DNA of 41,686 bases from Patescibacteria group bacterium (GCA_018825145.1 JAHJFD010000055.1:1-41686); one strand, 5' to 3'. Shown: positions 18,310 through 25,701, numbered from the stretch's first letter. Made by a program: numbers and translations. The notes: generated from the sequence alone by a model not told the origin.

Positions 18310-18341
18310 AGCCAAAAAATGACTTTCAGTCAGGATTGGCT
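18310..18341 (-). terminator. Rho-independent terminator after the ROK kinase gene
   Basis: On the minus strand the hairpin TGACT-GAA-AGTCA (18320-18332) is followed directly by six T. An outer pair, AGCCAA/TTGGCT, can extend it. It separates the nuclease-ROK transcript from the glucan operon promoter just downstream. Confidence 0.65.
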
Positions 18342-18354
18342 TTTTAAGGCCGTT

Positions 18355-19206
18355 TTAGGACACATTTTCCATAGCCATCATGGCCGCCCCCAGAGCGACC
18401 GACGTATTCCTGCCGGCATCCACGATTTTTGGTGATCTGCCGTCAAGCGATTTACCCGCGATTATCCGTTCCAGTTTTTTCTTTTTTTTCGCCAGGTAGT
18501 AATGATAAATCGAACCGCCCAGTACAAAGACTTCCGGATTGAAGATAAGATGAAGGTTAGAAAGACCGATGCCCAGTTGCTCCAGAATGTACTTTTTCAC
18601 TTTCGGGCCGTTGGCGTCTTTGCCTTTAGCCTTCAGCATTCCGGAGATTTTGGCAAGGTAAGACCCGCTGGTATTTTGCTCGAGCGTTTTCAGGGGGCCG
18701 TGCTGATTAATTATCATATGACCCACCTCGCCCGCGTAACCGGAAGCTCCGTAAACCAGTTTTCCTTCATTAAGAATCGCTCCGCCAAGGCCCGTTCCCA
18801 CCATTACCGCTACAATATTCCTGCGCTTCTTTAACTGAGGACGTTCTTTTTCGGCCCACAAAAAAGCGTTGATGTCATTATCGACGTAAACAGGTCTTTT
18901 AAAACGGTCTTCAATAAACTTTTTGAGCGGATAATTTTTTCGCGTTGGAAGATGAGGGGCTTTCACAAGCGTTCCTGTATGATAATTGACGATGCCCGGA
19001 ACCGCGATGCCGATCGCTTTGATGCCGCTGTTAAAATGCCGCTCAATAAGACAAATTAGCTGATCGGTAAAGCCTTTTTCACCCTTCTTCGTCTGAGTCA
19101 GCACTTTCGCCTCCTCTACTACCCGCATTTTTCTGTCAAAAGTCTGCAGAAGGATTTTCGTCCCTCCCACATCGATCCCCATGATTTCAGAGCGTTTCCT
19201 GGACAT
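18355..19206 (-). CDS. ROK-family sugar kinase (glucokinase-like)
   Basis: ROK kinases phosphorylate glucose or related hexoses with ATP. Seen are the phosphate loop GIDVGGTK, the sugar-binding VDNDINAFLWAE, GTGLGGAILNEGKLVYG and GYAGEVGHM with the conserved EVGH. The usual ROK zinc motif (C-x-C-G-x-x-G-C) is absent: the region after GHM reads NQHGPLKTLEQNTSGSYL, and the protein has only one cysteine. There is no DNA-binding domain, so it is a kinase rather than a repressor. It lies three bases after the EEP nuclease gene and next to the glucan operon, where phosphorylation of the glucose released by GH15 would be a natural role (inference). Confidence 0.85.
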   Translation of the reverse strand: MSRKRSEIMGIDVGGTKILLQTFDRKMRVVEEAKVLTQTKKGEKGFTDQLICLIERHFNSGIKAIGIAVPGIVNYHTGTLVKAPHLPTRKNYPLKKFIEDRFKRPVYVDNDINAFLWAEKERPQLKKRRNIVAVMVGTGLGGAILNEGKLVYGASGYAGEVGHMIINQHGPLKTLEQNTSGSYLAKISGMLKAKGKDANGPKVKKYILEQLGIGLSNLHLIFNPEVFVLGGSIYHYYLAKKKKKLERIIAGKSLDGRSPKIVDAGRNTSVALGAAMMAMENVS

Positions 19207-19209
19207 TGT

Positions 19210-19941
19210 CTATTGGTTTATTTCGACCCAGACAGGGAGATGATCAGAATAGTCGATATGAACGACACCCGCATTGACTATTTTAACATCCGGGCTGGCA
19301 AAGAAAAGGTCGATGTGCCGGGTGGGTGAGACACTGGGGAAAGTAGGCTGATCGATAACGCGTCTCAGGCCCGTCAGACATATGAATTCATCAACTTCTT
19401 CAAGTCCTTTGTGAATATTGAAATCCCCGCAGACCAGATGCGGGCGCTGGCATTTTTTCAGAATTCCTGTCAGTTCTTTAAGCTGTCTGCGACGCACTCG
19501 CCGGCTTAAAACCGCCAGATGCACGGTAAAAATGCTGATTCCTTCCGCAACAAATTCCTGCACCAGTTTCTTCATGCCTGATTTCAGCTGATGCGTCCTG
19601 AATTCACCTTTCCTGTTTGACAGAATGGCGTCGTGCTGTCTGCGGATCATAGTCATATACTGCCAGATGGAATGGTGGCGATACTTGGTCACTGATTTAA
19701 AGTAGGGGAGCTGTAGCTTCCTGGCAATCTGCCGGGCCTGAGAGCGAAAGCGGTTTCTGAATGAACCGTTATCCACTTCCGCCATACATAGCACGTCGGG
19801 TTTCTCTTTTTTAAGGGCTTCAGTCATTTTTTTCATCGCGCGCAGAGGCAGCCAGAAAAAACGAAAACTCCGGGTAAGATACTGCCTCCATGAGCCATTC
19901 ATTCCTGTACCGTAAGCTATGTTGTAAAACATGACCTTCAT
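19210..19941 (-). CDS. Endonuclease/exonuclease/phosphatase (EEP) family protein
   Basis: The metal-dependent EEP fold is shown by FYNIAYG at the start, the catalytic-site glutamate in CMAEVDNGS, TVHLAV, the GDFNIH motif with Asp and Asn, and the C-terminal HIDLFF and SDHLPVWVEI. At 243 residues it is a minimal domain with no signal peptide. Members cut DNA, RNA or phospholipid headgroups, and the substrate cannot be told here. Its many Arg and Lys residues would suit a nucleic-acid or phospholipid ligand. It appears to be the first gene of a two-gene unit with the ROK kinase. Confidence 0.82.
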   Translation of the reverse strand: MKVMFYNIAYGTGMNGSWRQYLTRSFRFFWLPLRAMKKMTEALKKEKPDVLCMAEVDNGSFRNRFRSQARQIARKLQLPYFKSVTKYRHHSIWQYMTMIRRQHDAILSNRKGEFRTHQLKSGMKKLVQEFVAEGISIFTVHLAVLSRRVRRRQLKELTGILKKCQRPHLVCGDFNIHKGLEEVDEFICLTGLRRVIDQPTFPSVSPTRHIDLFFASPDVKIVNAGVVHIDYSDHLPVWVEINQ

Positions 19942-19963
19942 TGTGGATGAGTATTTTTTTGCG

Positions 19964-19972
19964 TGCTATAAT
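19964..19972 (+). promoter_or_regulatory. Extended -10 promoter of the secreted FnIII gene
   Basis: A perfect TGCTATAAT lies 23 bases before the ATG, identical to the element before pilC. No good -35 is seen. The predicted 5' leader is about 17 bases and has no Shine-Dalgarno. Confidence 0.6.
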
Positions 19973-19995
19973 CATGACAATTAAAGCAAAGAATC

Positions 19996-21147
19996 ATGAA
20001 AAAAAGAAATCTATTCTTAATTCTCGCCCTGATCATTTTTACCGCCCTGCCGGCTTATGCCGACAGCCTGGAAAGCGTGCGCGTGATTAAATTCTGGGAT
20101 GACACAGACGATCTTGTCGTGGAAAGAAGCAATGGGGACAGGCTCCTTTTGCAGCATAATCCTGCTTGCCGCACTATGTCCACAGAGTTCCCCATGCAGA
20201 TTCTTTGGTCGGGCGACAAAGTAACAAAGGCAAAAGTGGCGGTCAATGAAATCTGCAAGGTTTACAATTTTGGCCCCTATTCCTCCGATCTTACGATTTT
20301 AAAACGTATTCCCGCATCCAACGTCCTGACAACGGAACACCTGGCCGAGGTCAACTGGAAGGGCAGCCGTTATGAAATAGATTATGGGGCTGGTTGTAAG
20401 TATCTGAGAGATTACGAGAACAAAGAGGCTTACGTTTACACGCCGCAATCAAGCCTGAATGGTGCCACGCTGTACCTGCCAAAAGTAAAGGGAAAATGTG
20501 AAATCAAGTCAGCAACTTTTTTAGAAACAATAGAACCAGACTCAAGTGTACTGGAATCACCAATAAGGAATCTTCAGTATCAGGCCGAAAACAATCAGGC
20601 TCTCTTAAGTTGGGATGCCTTCCCCGATAACGAAATCTGGTACGTTTTTGTTGCCCACAGCAAATATCCGATAGATTCGAATGACTTCACTTTAAGTCAG
20701 ATGCCCGCCCTGAGGCGCGCCCGCGGTAATTCCATACGGATTCTTCAGCTGGTCAATGATCAGCCCTATTACTTCTACATTACCGCCGGTAACAAGGAAG
20801 GGGAATTGGCTCCATGGACGGAACTTTACATTACACCCGTGCAAACCACGCGCCGCATCTGCAATAATCCGGATCCCGAACCCTTCCAGGTTGAGATGAC
20901 GGAAAATGAAAATGCTTATCACCTTGTATGGCCCGACCAAAGTGAAAATAGCCGCAGGTATCTGGTAATGGTTTACGTCGACGGGAAACGGGAAACTTTT
21001 AAAATAATCGATGGCACGCAGAACTTCTTTGATGTTGAAAAAAAACCAGAATTGTCAGGTACGGGGTTCCGTTTTACCGTGCGCTCGCTCCCAAAAGTAC
21101 CCACAGAACCCAGGTATTTCGATAGTATATTCTGGAAAAAAAGTTAA
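19996..21147 (+). CDS. Secreted protein with duplicated Cys-pair module and fibronectin type III-like domains
   Basis: A clean signal peptide (MKKR, a hydrophobic core, then PAYA) predicts cleavage near residue 22. The mature N-terminal ~170 residues look like two copies of one module, each with two cysteines (ACRTM..EICKVY and GCKYL..GKCEIK), probably forming disulphides. Two FnIII-like sandwiches follow (about 190-275 with ALLSWDAFPDNEIWYVFV, and about 285-380 with YHLVWPDQSENSRRYLVMV). No anchor is visible. The function is not known; an extracellular or envelope role is expected. It is transcribed divergently from the nuclease gene. Confidence 0.75.
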   Translation: MKKRNLFLILALIIFTALPAYADSLESVRVIKFWDDTDDLVVERSNGDRLLLQHNPACRTMSTEFPMQILWSGDKVTKAKVAVNEICKVYNFGPYSSDLTILKRIPASNVLTTEHLAEVNWKGSRYEIDYGAGCKYLRDYENKEAYVYTPQSSLNGATLYLPKVKGKCEIKSATFLETIEPDSSVLESPIRNLQYQAENNQALLSWDAFPDNEIWYVFVAHSKYPIDSNDFTLSQMPALRRARGNSIRILQLVNDQPYYFYITAGNKEGELAPWTELYITPVQTTRRICNNPDPEPFQVEMTENENAYHLVWPDQSENSRRYLVMVYVDGKRETFKIIDGTQNFFDVEKKPELSGTGFRFTVRSLPKVPTEPRYFDSIFWKKS

Positions 21148-21154
21148 ATTTCCC

Positions 21155-21183
21155 TTGCAAAAAGGATTATTTAACTATAAAAT
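21155..21183 (+). promoter_or_regulatory. Promoter of rpmA
   Basis: TTGCAA (21155-21160) is followed after 17 bp by TAAAAT (21178-21183), part of TATAAAAT. The predicted transcript has a leader of about 50 bases that includes the hairpin and heptad array. Confidence 0.55.
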
Positions 21184-21196
21184 CCCTACGCTTTCC

Positions 21197-21232
21197 GATT
21201 GAAAATATTTTTTCAATCTTCAATCTTCAATT
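21197..21232 (+). repeat. Hairpin plus three heptanucleotide repeats in the rpmA leader
   Basis: GATTGAAAA (21197-21205) pairs perfectly with TTTTCAATC (21210-21218) over a TATT loop. The right arm is the first unit of a direct array TTCAATC-TTCAATC-TTCAATT (21212-21232), so the left arm contains an inverted copy of the same heptad. It sits between promoter and start codon, so it would be present in the bL27 mRNA. Confidence 0.6.
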
Positions 21233-21240
21233 AATAAATT

Positions 21241-21519
21241 ATGTCTCACAAAAAAGCAGGTGGCTCCACCAAAAACGGCAGGGATTCAAAAGCGAAACGC
21301 TTAGGCGTTAAGCTTTACGCAGGGCAAAAGGTATTGGCCGGGAACATTCTCGTGCGTCAGAAAGGGAATACATTTTTTGCTGGCGACAATGTCGGAACCG
21401 GCAGGGATTTTACTCTTTTTGCCCTGAAGAACGGCGTGGTCAAGTTTTCCGAGAAGAGACAGAAGAAGTACGATGGACGCGTTTATCGCAACAAATTTGT
21501 AAACATCATGTCGGCCTAA
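21241..21519 (+). CDS. rpmA: Large ribosomal subunit protein bL27
   Basis: bL27 reaches the peptidyl-transferase centre of the 50S subunit. The sequence begins [20 protein letters not shown] and carries [27 protein letters not shown] and GVVKF, the whole family pattern over 92 residues. It has the form without an N-terminal processed extension. The gene is alone: rplU (bL21), its usual upstream partner, is not beside it, and it has its own promoter and terminator. Confidence 0.97.
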   Translation: MSHKKAGGSTKNGRDSKAKRLGVKLYAGQKVLAGNILVRQKGNTFFAGDNVGTGRDFTLFALKNGVVKFSEKRQKKYDGRVYRNKFVNIMSA

Positions 21520-21544
21520 ATCACCGTAGCTTTCCGAAATCCAT

Positions 21545-21574
21545 AAAACCATGTAGACTCGTACGTGGTTTTTT
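21545..21574 (+). terminator. Rho-independent terminator after rpmA
   Basis: AACCATGTA (21547-21555) pairs with TACGTGGTT (21562-21570) with one wobble pair, followed by a T-run. It ends 11 bases before the ATG of the next gene, so that gene must have a promoter overlapping the terminator or depend on read-through. Confidence 0.75.
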
Positions 21575-21585
21575 AATTTTCATTT

Positions 21586-22284
21586 ATGGCAGAAGCGGGA
21601 GATTTTGAACTATTCGGCGCGCCGGCCGCCAAAGAACATGACGAAAAATCAGATGAACAGTTTCGTGAAGAAATGAAGAGGGCTCAGCAGGCGATGCAGC
21701 AGCTTCAGAAAGAAGAAGGCAAGGCGCGCGCGCATGATGACAGGCTCGCTCACATTATTGTTCAGTTTCTCTCTCAGCAGGGTGGGGGCGGCACGGACCT
21801 CTTTTTGCTGATTTCGCGATGCGTTGCTCAGGACATTCCTTCAGAGCTTATCATTGCGGTCTTGTCGCTGGTGGATCGCACAGCTTCAGAAGAAATTCAG
21901 ACTATCATCAAAGAGGCCGGAAAGACCGCCCTGGCATTACCTGAATACAAAGATGTTCACGCTCTGAATCCGGCACAAAAAATGGCAATCGATAAATGGA
22001 TTGGAAATATTACCGTGGCGGCCGCCCATAAACCGCACAGAACTCTGGACAGCGTCCTTATTAAAAGTGTAACTAAAAACACAAACGAGCTTATCAAAGA
22101 AATTTCACCGCCTTTCGTTCAGCTTTCGGCCTTTATAATGCGGAATTTTCTGACCATGCAGGAAACTCACATAGACGTAAGTAAGCTGAGGGACTTTATG
22201 GAAAACGTCTACTTCAAAATGCTCACCGACCTTGAAGAAATGATGCAGGGGCAGAGAAAGCTCGAAAATAGAAAGAAAGCTTAA
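21586..22284 (+). CDS. Unknown helical protein
   Basis: No family recognised. The 232-residue protein has a charged, Gln-rich N-terminal segment that could form a coiled coil (about 20-50), a GGGG loop near residue 67 and otherwise alternating helices, with a basic end (GQRKLENRKKA). There is no signal peptide or membrane span. Codon use and the long open frame match the neighbours, so it looks real. It begins just after the rpmA terminator, and its TAA overlaps the TAA of the convergent STAS gene in a shared TTAA. Confidence 0.6.
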   Translation: MAEAGDFELFGAPAAKEHDEKSDEQFREEMKRAQQAMQQLQKEEGKARAHDDRLAHIIVQFLSQQGGGGTDLFLLISRCVAQDIPSELIIAVLSLVDRTASEEIQTIIKEAGKTALALPEYKDVHALNPAQKMAIDKWIGNITVAAAHKPHRTLDSVLIKSVTKNTNELIKEISPPFVQLSAFIMRNFLTMQETHIDVSKLRDFMENVYFKMLTDLEEMMQGQRKLENRKKA

Positions 22285-22637
22285 GCCTGATTCGCCTTTA
22301 GTTCCTCCAGGCTGCTGTGGATTTTAAATACACTTCCGATTCCGAGAACGGAAAAAATATCCTGGATGTTTCTGTTTATTCCCACGATCAGAATCTGGCC
22401 CTTTTTTGTGTTCATGATGTTATGCCAGGCCACCAGCTGGCCAATGGCAAAACTGTTCAGATAATTTAGTTTTGAGAATTCAAAAATAAGAATGCGGCCC
22501 GGAGTGGCCTGATCTACTTCATTCTGAATCTGCGCGATGGTTTCTTCGGCGTAACCGTCAAAATCACCGTCAAAATAAATGATTTTCGTGTTTGGAAGAT
22601 CGGAATAATCAGTGATGTTTAGAGTGAGTTTTTGCAT
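22281..22637 (-). CDS. STAS-domain protein (anti-sigma-factor antagonist-like)
   Basis: A single STAS domain of 118 residues: the central strand ILIFEFSKLNYLNSFAIGQL holds the conserved Asn-Ser (Ser62), where SpoIIAA/RsbV proteins are phosphorylated, followed by ILIVGINRNIQDIF and LGIGSVFKIHSSLEEL. No kinase or sigma factor gene is nearby, so any partner-switching pathway must be encoded elsewhere. The start lies four bases after the ribH stop, making it the last gene of the lepA-ribE-ribH unit, an odd context for a regulator. Confidence 0.75.
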   Translation of the reverse strand: MQKLTLNITDYSDLPNTKIIYFDGDFDGYAEETIAQIQNEVDQATPGRILIFEFSKLNYLNSFAIGQLVAWHNIMNTKKGQILIVGINRNIQDIFSVLGIGSVFKIHSSLEELKANQA

Positions 22638-22641
22638 TTTT

Positions 22642-23100
22642 TCAGAAATTAAGATTGGCTATTTGCAGGGCGGACAGGGCGGCTTCGGTGCCTTTGTCGG
22701 CTCGGGCTTTTGCCTGAGAAAGGTTGTTGACGGTCAGGATGCCAAATATGACAGGGGTTCCGGTTCTCAGGCTTACGTCCATTATACCCTTAGAACAGGA
22801 GCCCGCAATATATTCAAAGTGAGGCGTCTCACCCCGGATGATAACGCCAAGGCTGATAATGACGTCATACTGTTTTGAGGATGCCAGTTTCTGGCAGGCG
22901 TAAGGGATTTCAAAAGCGCCCGGCACCTTGACCGTCCTTATATTCTTCTCAGAAACGCCGGATTTCAAAAGCGTGCTCAGACAATTCTTGTATAAAGCGT
23001 CTCCGATTTCAGAATTATACTCACTCTGAACAATACCGACTTTCAGGCCTTTGTTGGCCTTAAAGCTTTTGCCGGCGATGTTCTTTTTTATAGAGCTCAT
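22642..23100 (-). CDS. ribH: 6,7-dimethyl-8-ribityllumazine synthase
   Basis: RibH joins 5-amino-6-ribitylamino-uracil and 3,4-dihydroxy-2-butanone 4-phosphate to make the lumazine that riboflavin synthase uses. Motifs: KVGIVQSEYN at the substrate pocket, VKVPGAFEIP, GVIIRGETPHFEYI with the catalytic His, and FGILTVNN, over a normal length of 152 residues. It follows ribE after five bases. ribD and ribBA are not in the window. Confidence 0.95.
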   Translation of the reverse strand: MSSIKKNIAGKSFKANKGLKVGIVQSEYNSEIGDALYKNCLSTLLKSGVSEKNIRTVKVPGAFEIPYACQKLASSKQYDVIISLGVIIRGETPHFEYIAGSCSKGIMDVSLRTGTPVIFGILTVNNLSQAKARADKGTEAALSALQIANLNF

Positions 23101-23105
23101 TACAC

Positions 23106-23126
23106 TTAGTTCTTAGTCGTTAGTCC
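23106..23126. repeat. Three heptanucleotide units at the ribE/ribH junction
   Basis: TTAGTTC, TTAGTCG and TTAGTCC stand head to tail (read on the plus strand). They encode the last codons of ribE (GLTTKN) and end just before the ribH start. They resemble in size and position the arrays at 21212-21232 and 25652-25686. Confidence 0.5.
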
Positions 23127-23690
23127 TATTTTTTCAGCGTATTTGGCCAGAATGTCTGTTTCAATATTTACTCTATCACCCACTTTCAGAGTGTGTAAAT
23201 TGGTGTTCTCCCAGGTATGCGGAATAATTCCGACACTAAACTTCTCGCCATCCACATCCATCACGGTCAGGCTGATGCCGTTGATGGCGATAGAGCCAGT
23301 CTGAACCACATAACAGCTTAAATTCTCCGGAATTCTGAAGGTCAGATGATAAGCATTCTCCACAATCTTCATTTCCAATAGCTCAGCAGTGCCTTCCACA
23401 TGCCCAGCCACAATATGCCCTTCAAAACGCTTGGAACCAAGTATAGCCAGTTCCAGATTCACCAAATCATTCTTCTTTTTGAGCCCCAAGGTGGTTCGCT
23501 CAAAAGTAATCGGCATCACATCAGCTTCAAAAGAATCCTTATCTTTTTTAGTTACAGTCAAACAGGCGCCATCCACAGAAATACTGCTGCCAATTTTCAA
23601 TTCTTTGGCAAGTTCAGGTGCTTTGATAATAATTACATTCTTTTTTACACTGTTAACTTCGCCTGTGTTTTCAATGATTCCAGTAAACAT
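23106..23690 (-). CDS. ribE: Riboflavin synthase alpha chain
   Basis: The enzyme dismutates two molecules of 6,7-dimethyl-8-ribityllumazine to riboflavin. It starts with the diagnostic MFTGIIE and contains two lumazine-binding repeats: the first with ISVDGACLTV and FERTTLG, the second with GHIVAGHVEGT, SIAINGISLTV and IIPHTWENTNL. At 194 residues it is slightly shorter than the usual 200-215. Its ATG overlaps the lepA TGA by one base (TGATG), so translation is probably coupled. Confidence 0.95.
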   Translation of the reverse strand: MFTGIIENTGEVNSVKKNVIIIKAPELAKELKIGSSISVDGACLTVTKKDKDSFEADVMPITFERTTLGLKKKNDLVNLELAILGSKRFEGHIVAGHVEGTAELLEMKIVENAYHLTFRIPENLSCYVVQTGSIAINGISLTVMDVDGEKFSVGIIPHTWENTNLHTLKVGDRVNIETDILAKYAEKIGLTTKN

Positions 23691-25504
23691 CAGTCCTTTT
23701 TTAAAATAGCATGAAAGGCGTCTTGGGGAAGACTCACCGAGCCCATCTGCTTCATTCGTTTCTTCCCTTTCTTCTGTTTTTGAAGTTGTTTGTTTTTACG
23801 GGTGACGTCGCCGCCATATAATCCAGCCGTTACATCTTTGCGGAAGGCCGAAATAGTTTCACGGGCCACAATTTTTCCGCCAATAGCCGCCTGAATAGGA
23901 ATGGCAAACTGGGCGCGCGGAATCACTTCTTTCAGCTTTTTGGCGAGCCGCCTGCCCAAAGCCTCGGCCTCGGTGCGGTGGCACATGGTGGCCAGACTAT
24001 CCACCTTGTCTCCCGCGATCATAATATCCAGACGAACCAGATTCTCTACACGGTATTCGATAAACTCATAGTTCATAGAGGCGTAACCACTGCTGACATT
24101 TTTGAGACCATCATAAAAATCGATGATCACCGTGGCCAGAGGCATTTCAAAAAACAAAAGAACACGATCCGCGTCGATATAAGTCAGGTTTTTGTGAGTA
24201 CCACGGCGTTGCTGAACGAGTTTCATCACTCCGCCCACCGTGTCTTTGGGGCAGACTACTTCCATTTTAATCCAGGGCTCTTCGATGGAATTAATGATAG
24301 ACGGATCAGGCAGCATGGACGGAGCCGAAATAGTGATCTGTTCGCCGGACTTCATGTTCACCCGATACGAAACCGAGGGAGCGGTCACAATAATGTCCAC
24401 ATCATACTCGCGCTCAAGCCTTTCCTGAACGATGTCCATGTGCAGAAGCCCCAGGAATCCACAACGGAATCCGGAACCCAGGGCAGGGGACTGATCCGGT
24501 TCATAAATCAGAGCCGAGTCATTCAGGGTCAGTTTTTCCAGGGCGTCGCGAAGCATTGGAAAGTCGTCGCCTTCCGTGCAGTAAATTCCCGCGTAAACCA
24601 TGGGCACCACTTTTTTGTAGCCCGGCAAAGGGGTGGCCGAGCTAATTTTCTCCTTCTCTCCTTTCCAGATAGTATCACCGACGCGAGCTTCGCCGACTGA
24701 CTTCAGGCCGGTCACCACATATCCCACTTCGCCAGGCAGAAGAACGTCCTTGGGCTCAAACTTGGGGCGGAAGTAGCCCAGCTCCGTCACATCTATGTCA
24801 GTTTTGGCATTCAGAAAACGGAGCTTATCGCCTTTCTTAAAAGTTCCCGAAACCAAACGCACATAACTCACTACACCGCGATAAGTATCGTAAACTGAAT
24901 CAAAAACCAGCGCCTTAGCTTCGTCATCGGAATTGATTGAGAGTTGTTTCCGAAGACCTCCTTCCAGAGGATTTGGCACCCGATCGATGACCGCTTGCAG
25001 GACTTCTTCAACATTCTGTCCGGTTTTGGCCGACACCTCAATCACCTCATCACGGGGAATGGCTAACATGTTTTCAATCTCATCTTTAACCCGCTCAGGA
25101 TCCGCCTGAGGCATATCGATTTTGTTGACCACCGGAATAATGGTCAGATTGTGTTCCATAGCCATATACAGGTTGGCCAGCGTCTGGGCCTGAATACCCT
25201 GCGTCGCGTCCACCACCAGAATCGCGCCTTCGCAGGCAGCGAGTGAACGGCTCACTTCATAGGTAAAATCCACATGGCCGGGGGTGTCGATCAGGTTCAG
25301 AATATAACCTTTGTAGTCCATGCGAACCGGTTGCAGTTTAATCGTAATCCCGCGTTCCTGTTCCAGCTCCATGGTGTCCAGCATCTGACCATGCTTCATA
25401 TCGCGTTTTTCAATCGTACTAGTCACTTCCAAAAACCGGTCTGCTAAGGTGGATTTACCGTGGTCGATGTGGGCGATGATGCAGAAATTGCGAATATTTT
25501 TCAT
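23690..25504 (-). CDS. lepA: Elongation factor 4 (LepA), ribosome back-translocase GTPase
   Basis: LepA is a GTPase that acts on stalled ribosomes. The protein begins MKNIRNFCIIAHIDHGKSTL (G1), then shows RGITIKLQPVRM (G2), DTPGHVDFTYEV (G3), NKIDMPQADP (G4), EF-Tu-like domain II, and the LepA-specific C-terminal domain (GGKIVARETISAFRKDVTAGLYGGDVTRKNKQLQKQKKGKKRMKQ region). The length of 604 residues is normal for the family. It heads an operon with ribE, ribH and the STAS gene. The predicted transcript start is only about two bases before the ATG. Confidence 0.98.
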   Translation of the reverse strand: MKNIRNFCIIAHIDHGKSTLADRFLEVTSTIEKRDMKHGQMLDTMELEQERGITIKLQPVRMDYKGYILNLIDTPGHVDFTYEVSRSLAACEGAILVVDATQGIQAQTLANLYMAMEHNLTIIPVVNKIDMPQADPERVKDEIENMLAIPRDEVIEVSAKTGQNVEEVLQAVIDRVPNPLEGGLRKQLSINSDDEAKALVFDSVYDTYRGVVSYVRLVSGTFKKGDKLRFLNAKTDIDVTELGYFRPKFEPKDVLLPGEVGYVVTGLKSVGEARVGDTIWKGEKEKISSATPLPGYKKVVPMVYAGIYCTEGDDFPMLRDALEKLTLNDSALIYEPDQSPALGSGFRCGFLGLLHMDIVQERLEREYDVDIIVTAPSVSYRVNMKSGEQITISAPSMLPDPSIINSIEEPWIKMEVVCPKDTVGGVMKLVQQRRGTHKNLTYIDADRVLLFFEMPLATVIIDFYDGLKNVSSGYASMNYEFIEYRVENLVRLDIMIAGDKVDSLATMCHRTEAEALGRRLAKKLKEVIPRAQFAIPIQAAIGGKIVARETISAFRKDVTAGLYGGDVTRKNKQLQKQKKGKKRMKQMGSVSLPQDAFHAILKKD

Positions 25505-25512
25505 GCTGACCT

Positions 25513-25539
25513 ATAATAACATACTTTTTTGCCTGACAA
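25513..25539 (-). promoter_or_regulatory. Promoter of the lepA operon
   Basis: On the minus strand, TTGTCA (25534-25539) precedes an extended -10, TGTTATTAT with hexamer TATTAT (25513-25518), after 15 bp. The extended element would compensate for the short spacer. Transcription would start at about 25506, so the lepA mRNA would be almost leaderless. Confidence 0.5.
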
Positions 25540-25651
25540 TCCCTATATACTTCACAGAAAGCGGCCTAAAAATAACGTCGCCATCCACCCCTTATCAAAA
25601 GGTATATACAAAAACACTTCGCACATAACTGAGTTAAAATGAATGCAATTA

Positions 25652-25687
25652 TTGATAGTTGATAGTTGACAGTAAACTATAAACTAT
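25652..25687. repeat. Five contiguous heptads forming a large inverted repeat (operator candidate)
   Basis: TTGATAG-TTGATAG-TTGACAG is followed directly by TAAACTA-TAAACTA (25652-25686). Read as an inverted repeat, ATAGTTGATAGTT (25655-25667) and AACTATAAACTAT (25675-25687) match at 12 of 13 positions around a 7-bp centre. It covers the -35 box and most of the spacer of the promoter of the HTH-phosphoribosyltransferase gene. Confidence 0.65.
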
Positions 25688-25695
25688 GCTAAAAT
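25666..25695 (+). promoter_or_regulatory. Promoter of the HTH-phosphoribosyltransferase gene
   Basis: A perfect TTGACA (25666-25671) and an extended -10, TGCTAAAAT with hexamer TAAAAT (25690-25695), are 18 bp apart. The predicted transcription start coincides with the ATG at 25702, so the mRNA is probably leaderless. Confidence 0.7.
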
Positions 25696-25701
25696 TTAAA
25701 C

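Noticed and set aside
23978-24700. A 240-codon plus-strand frame opposite lepA
   Set aside because: lepA is complete and certain on the other strand.
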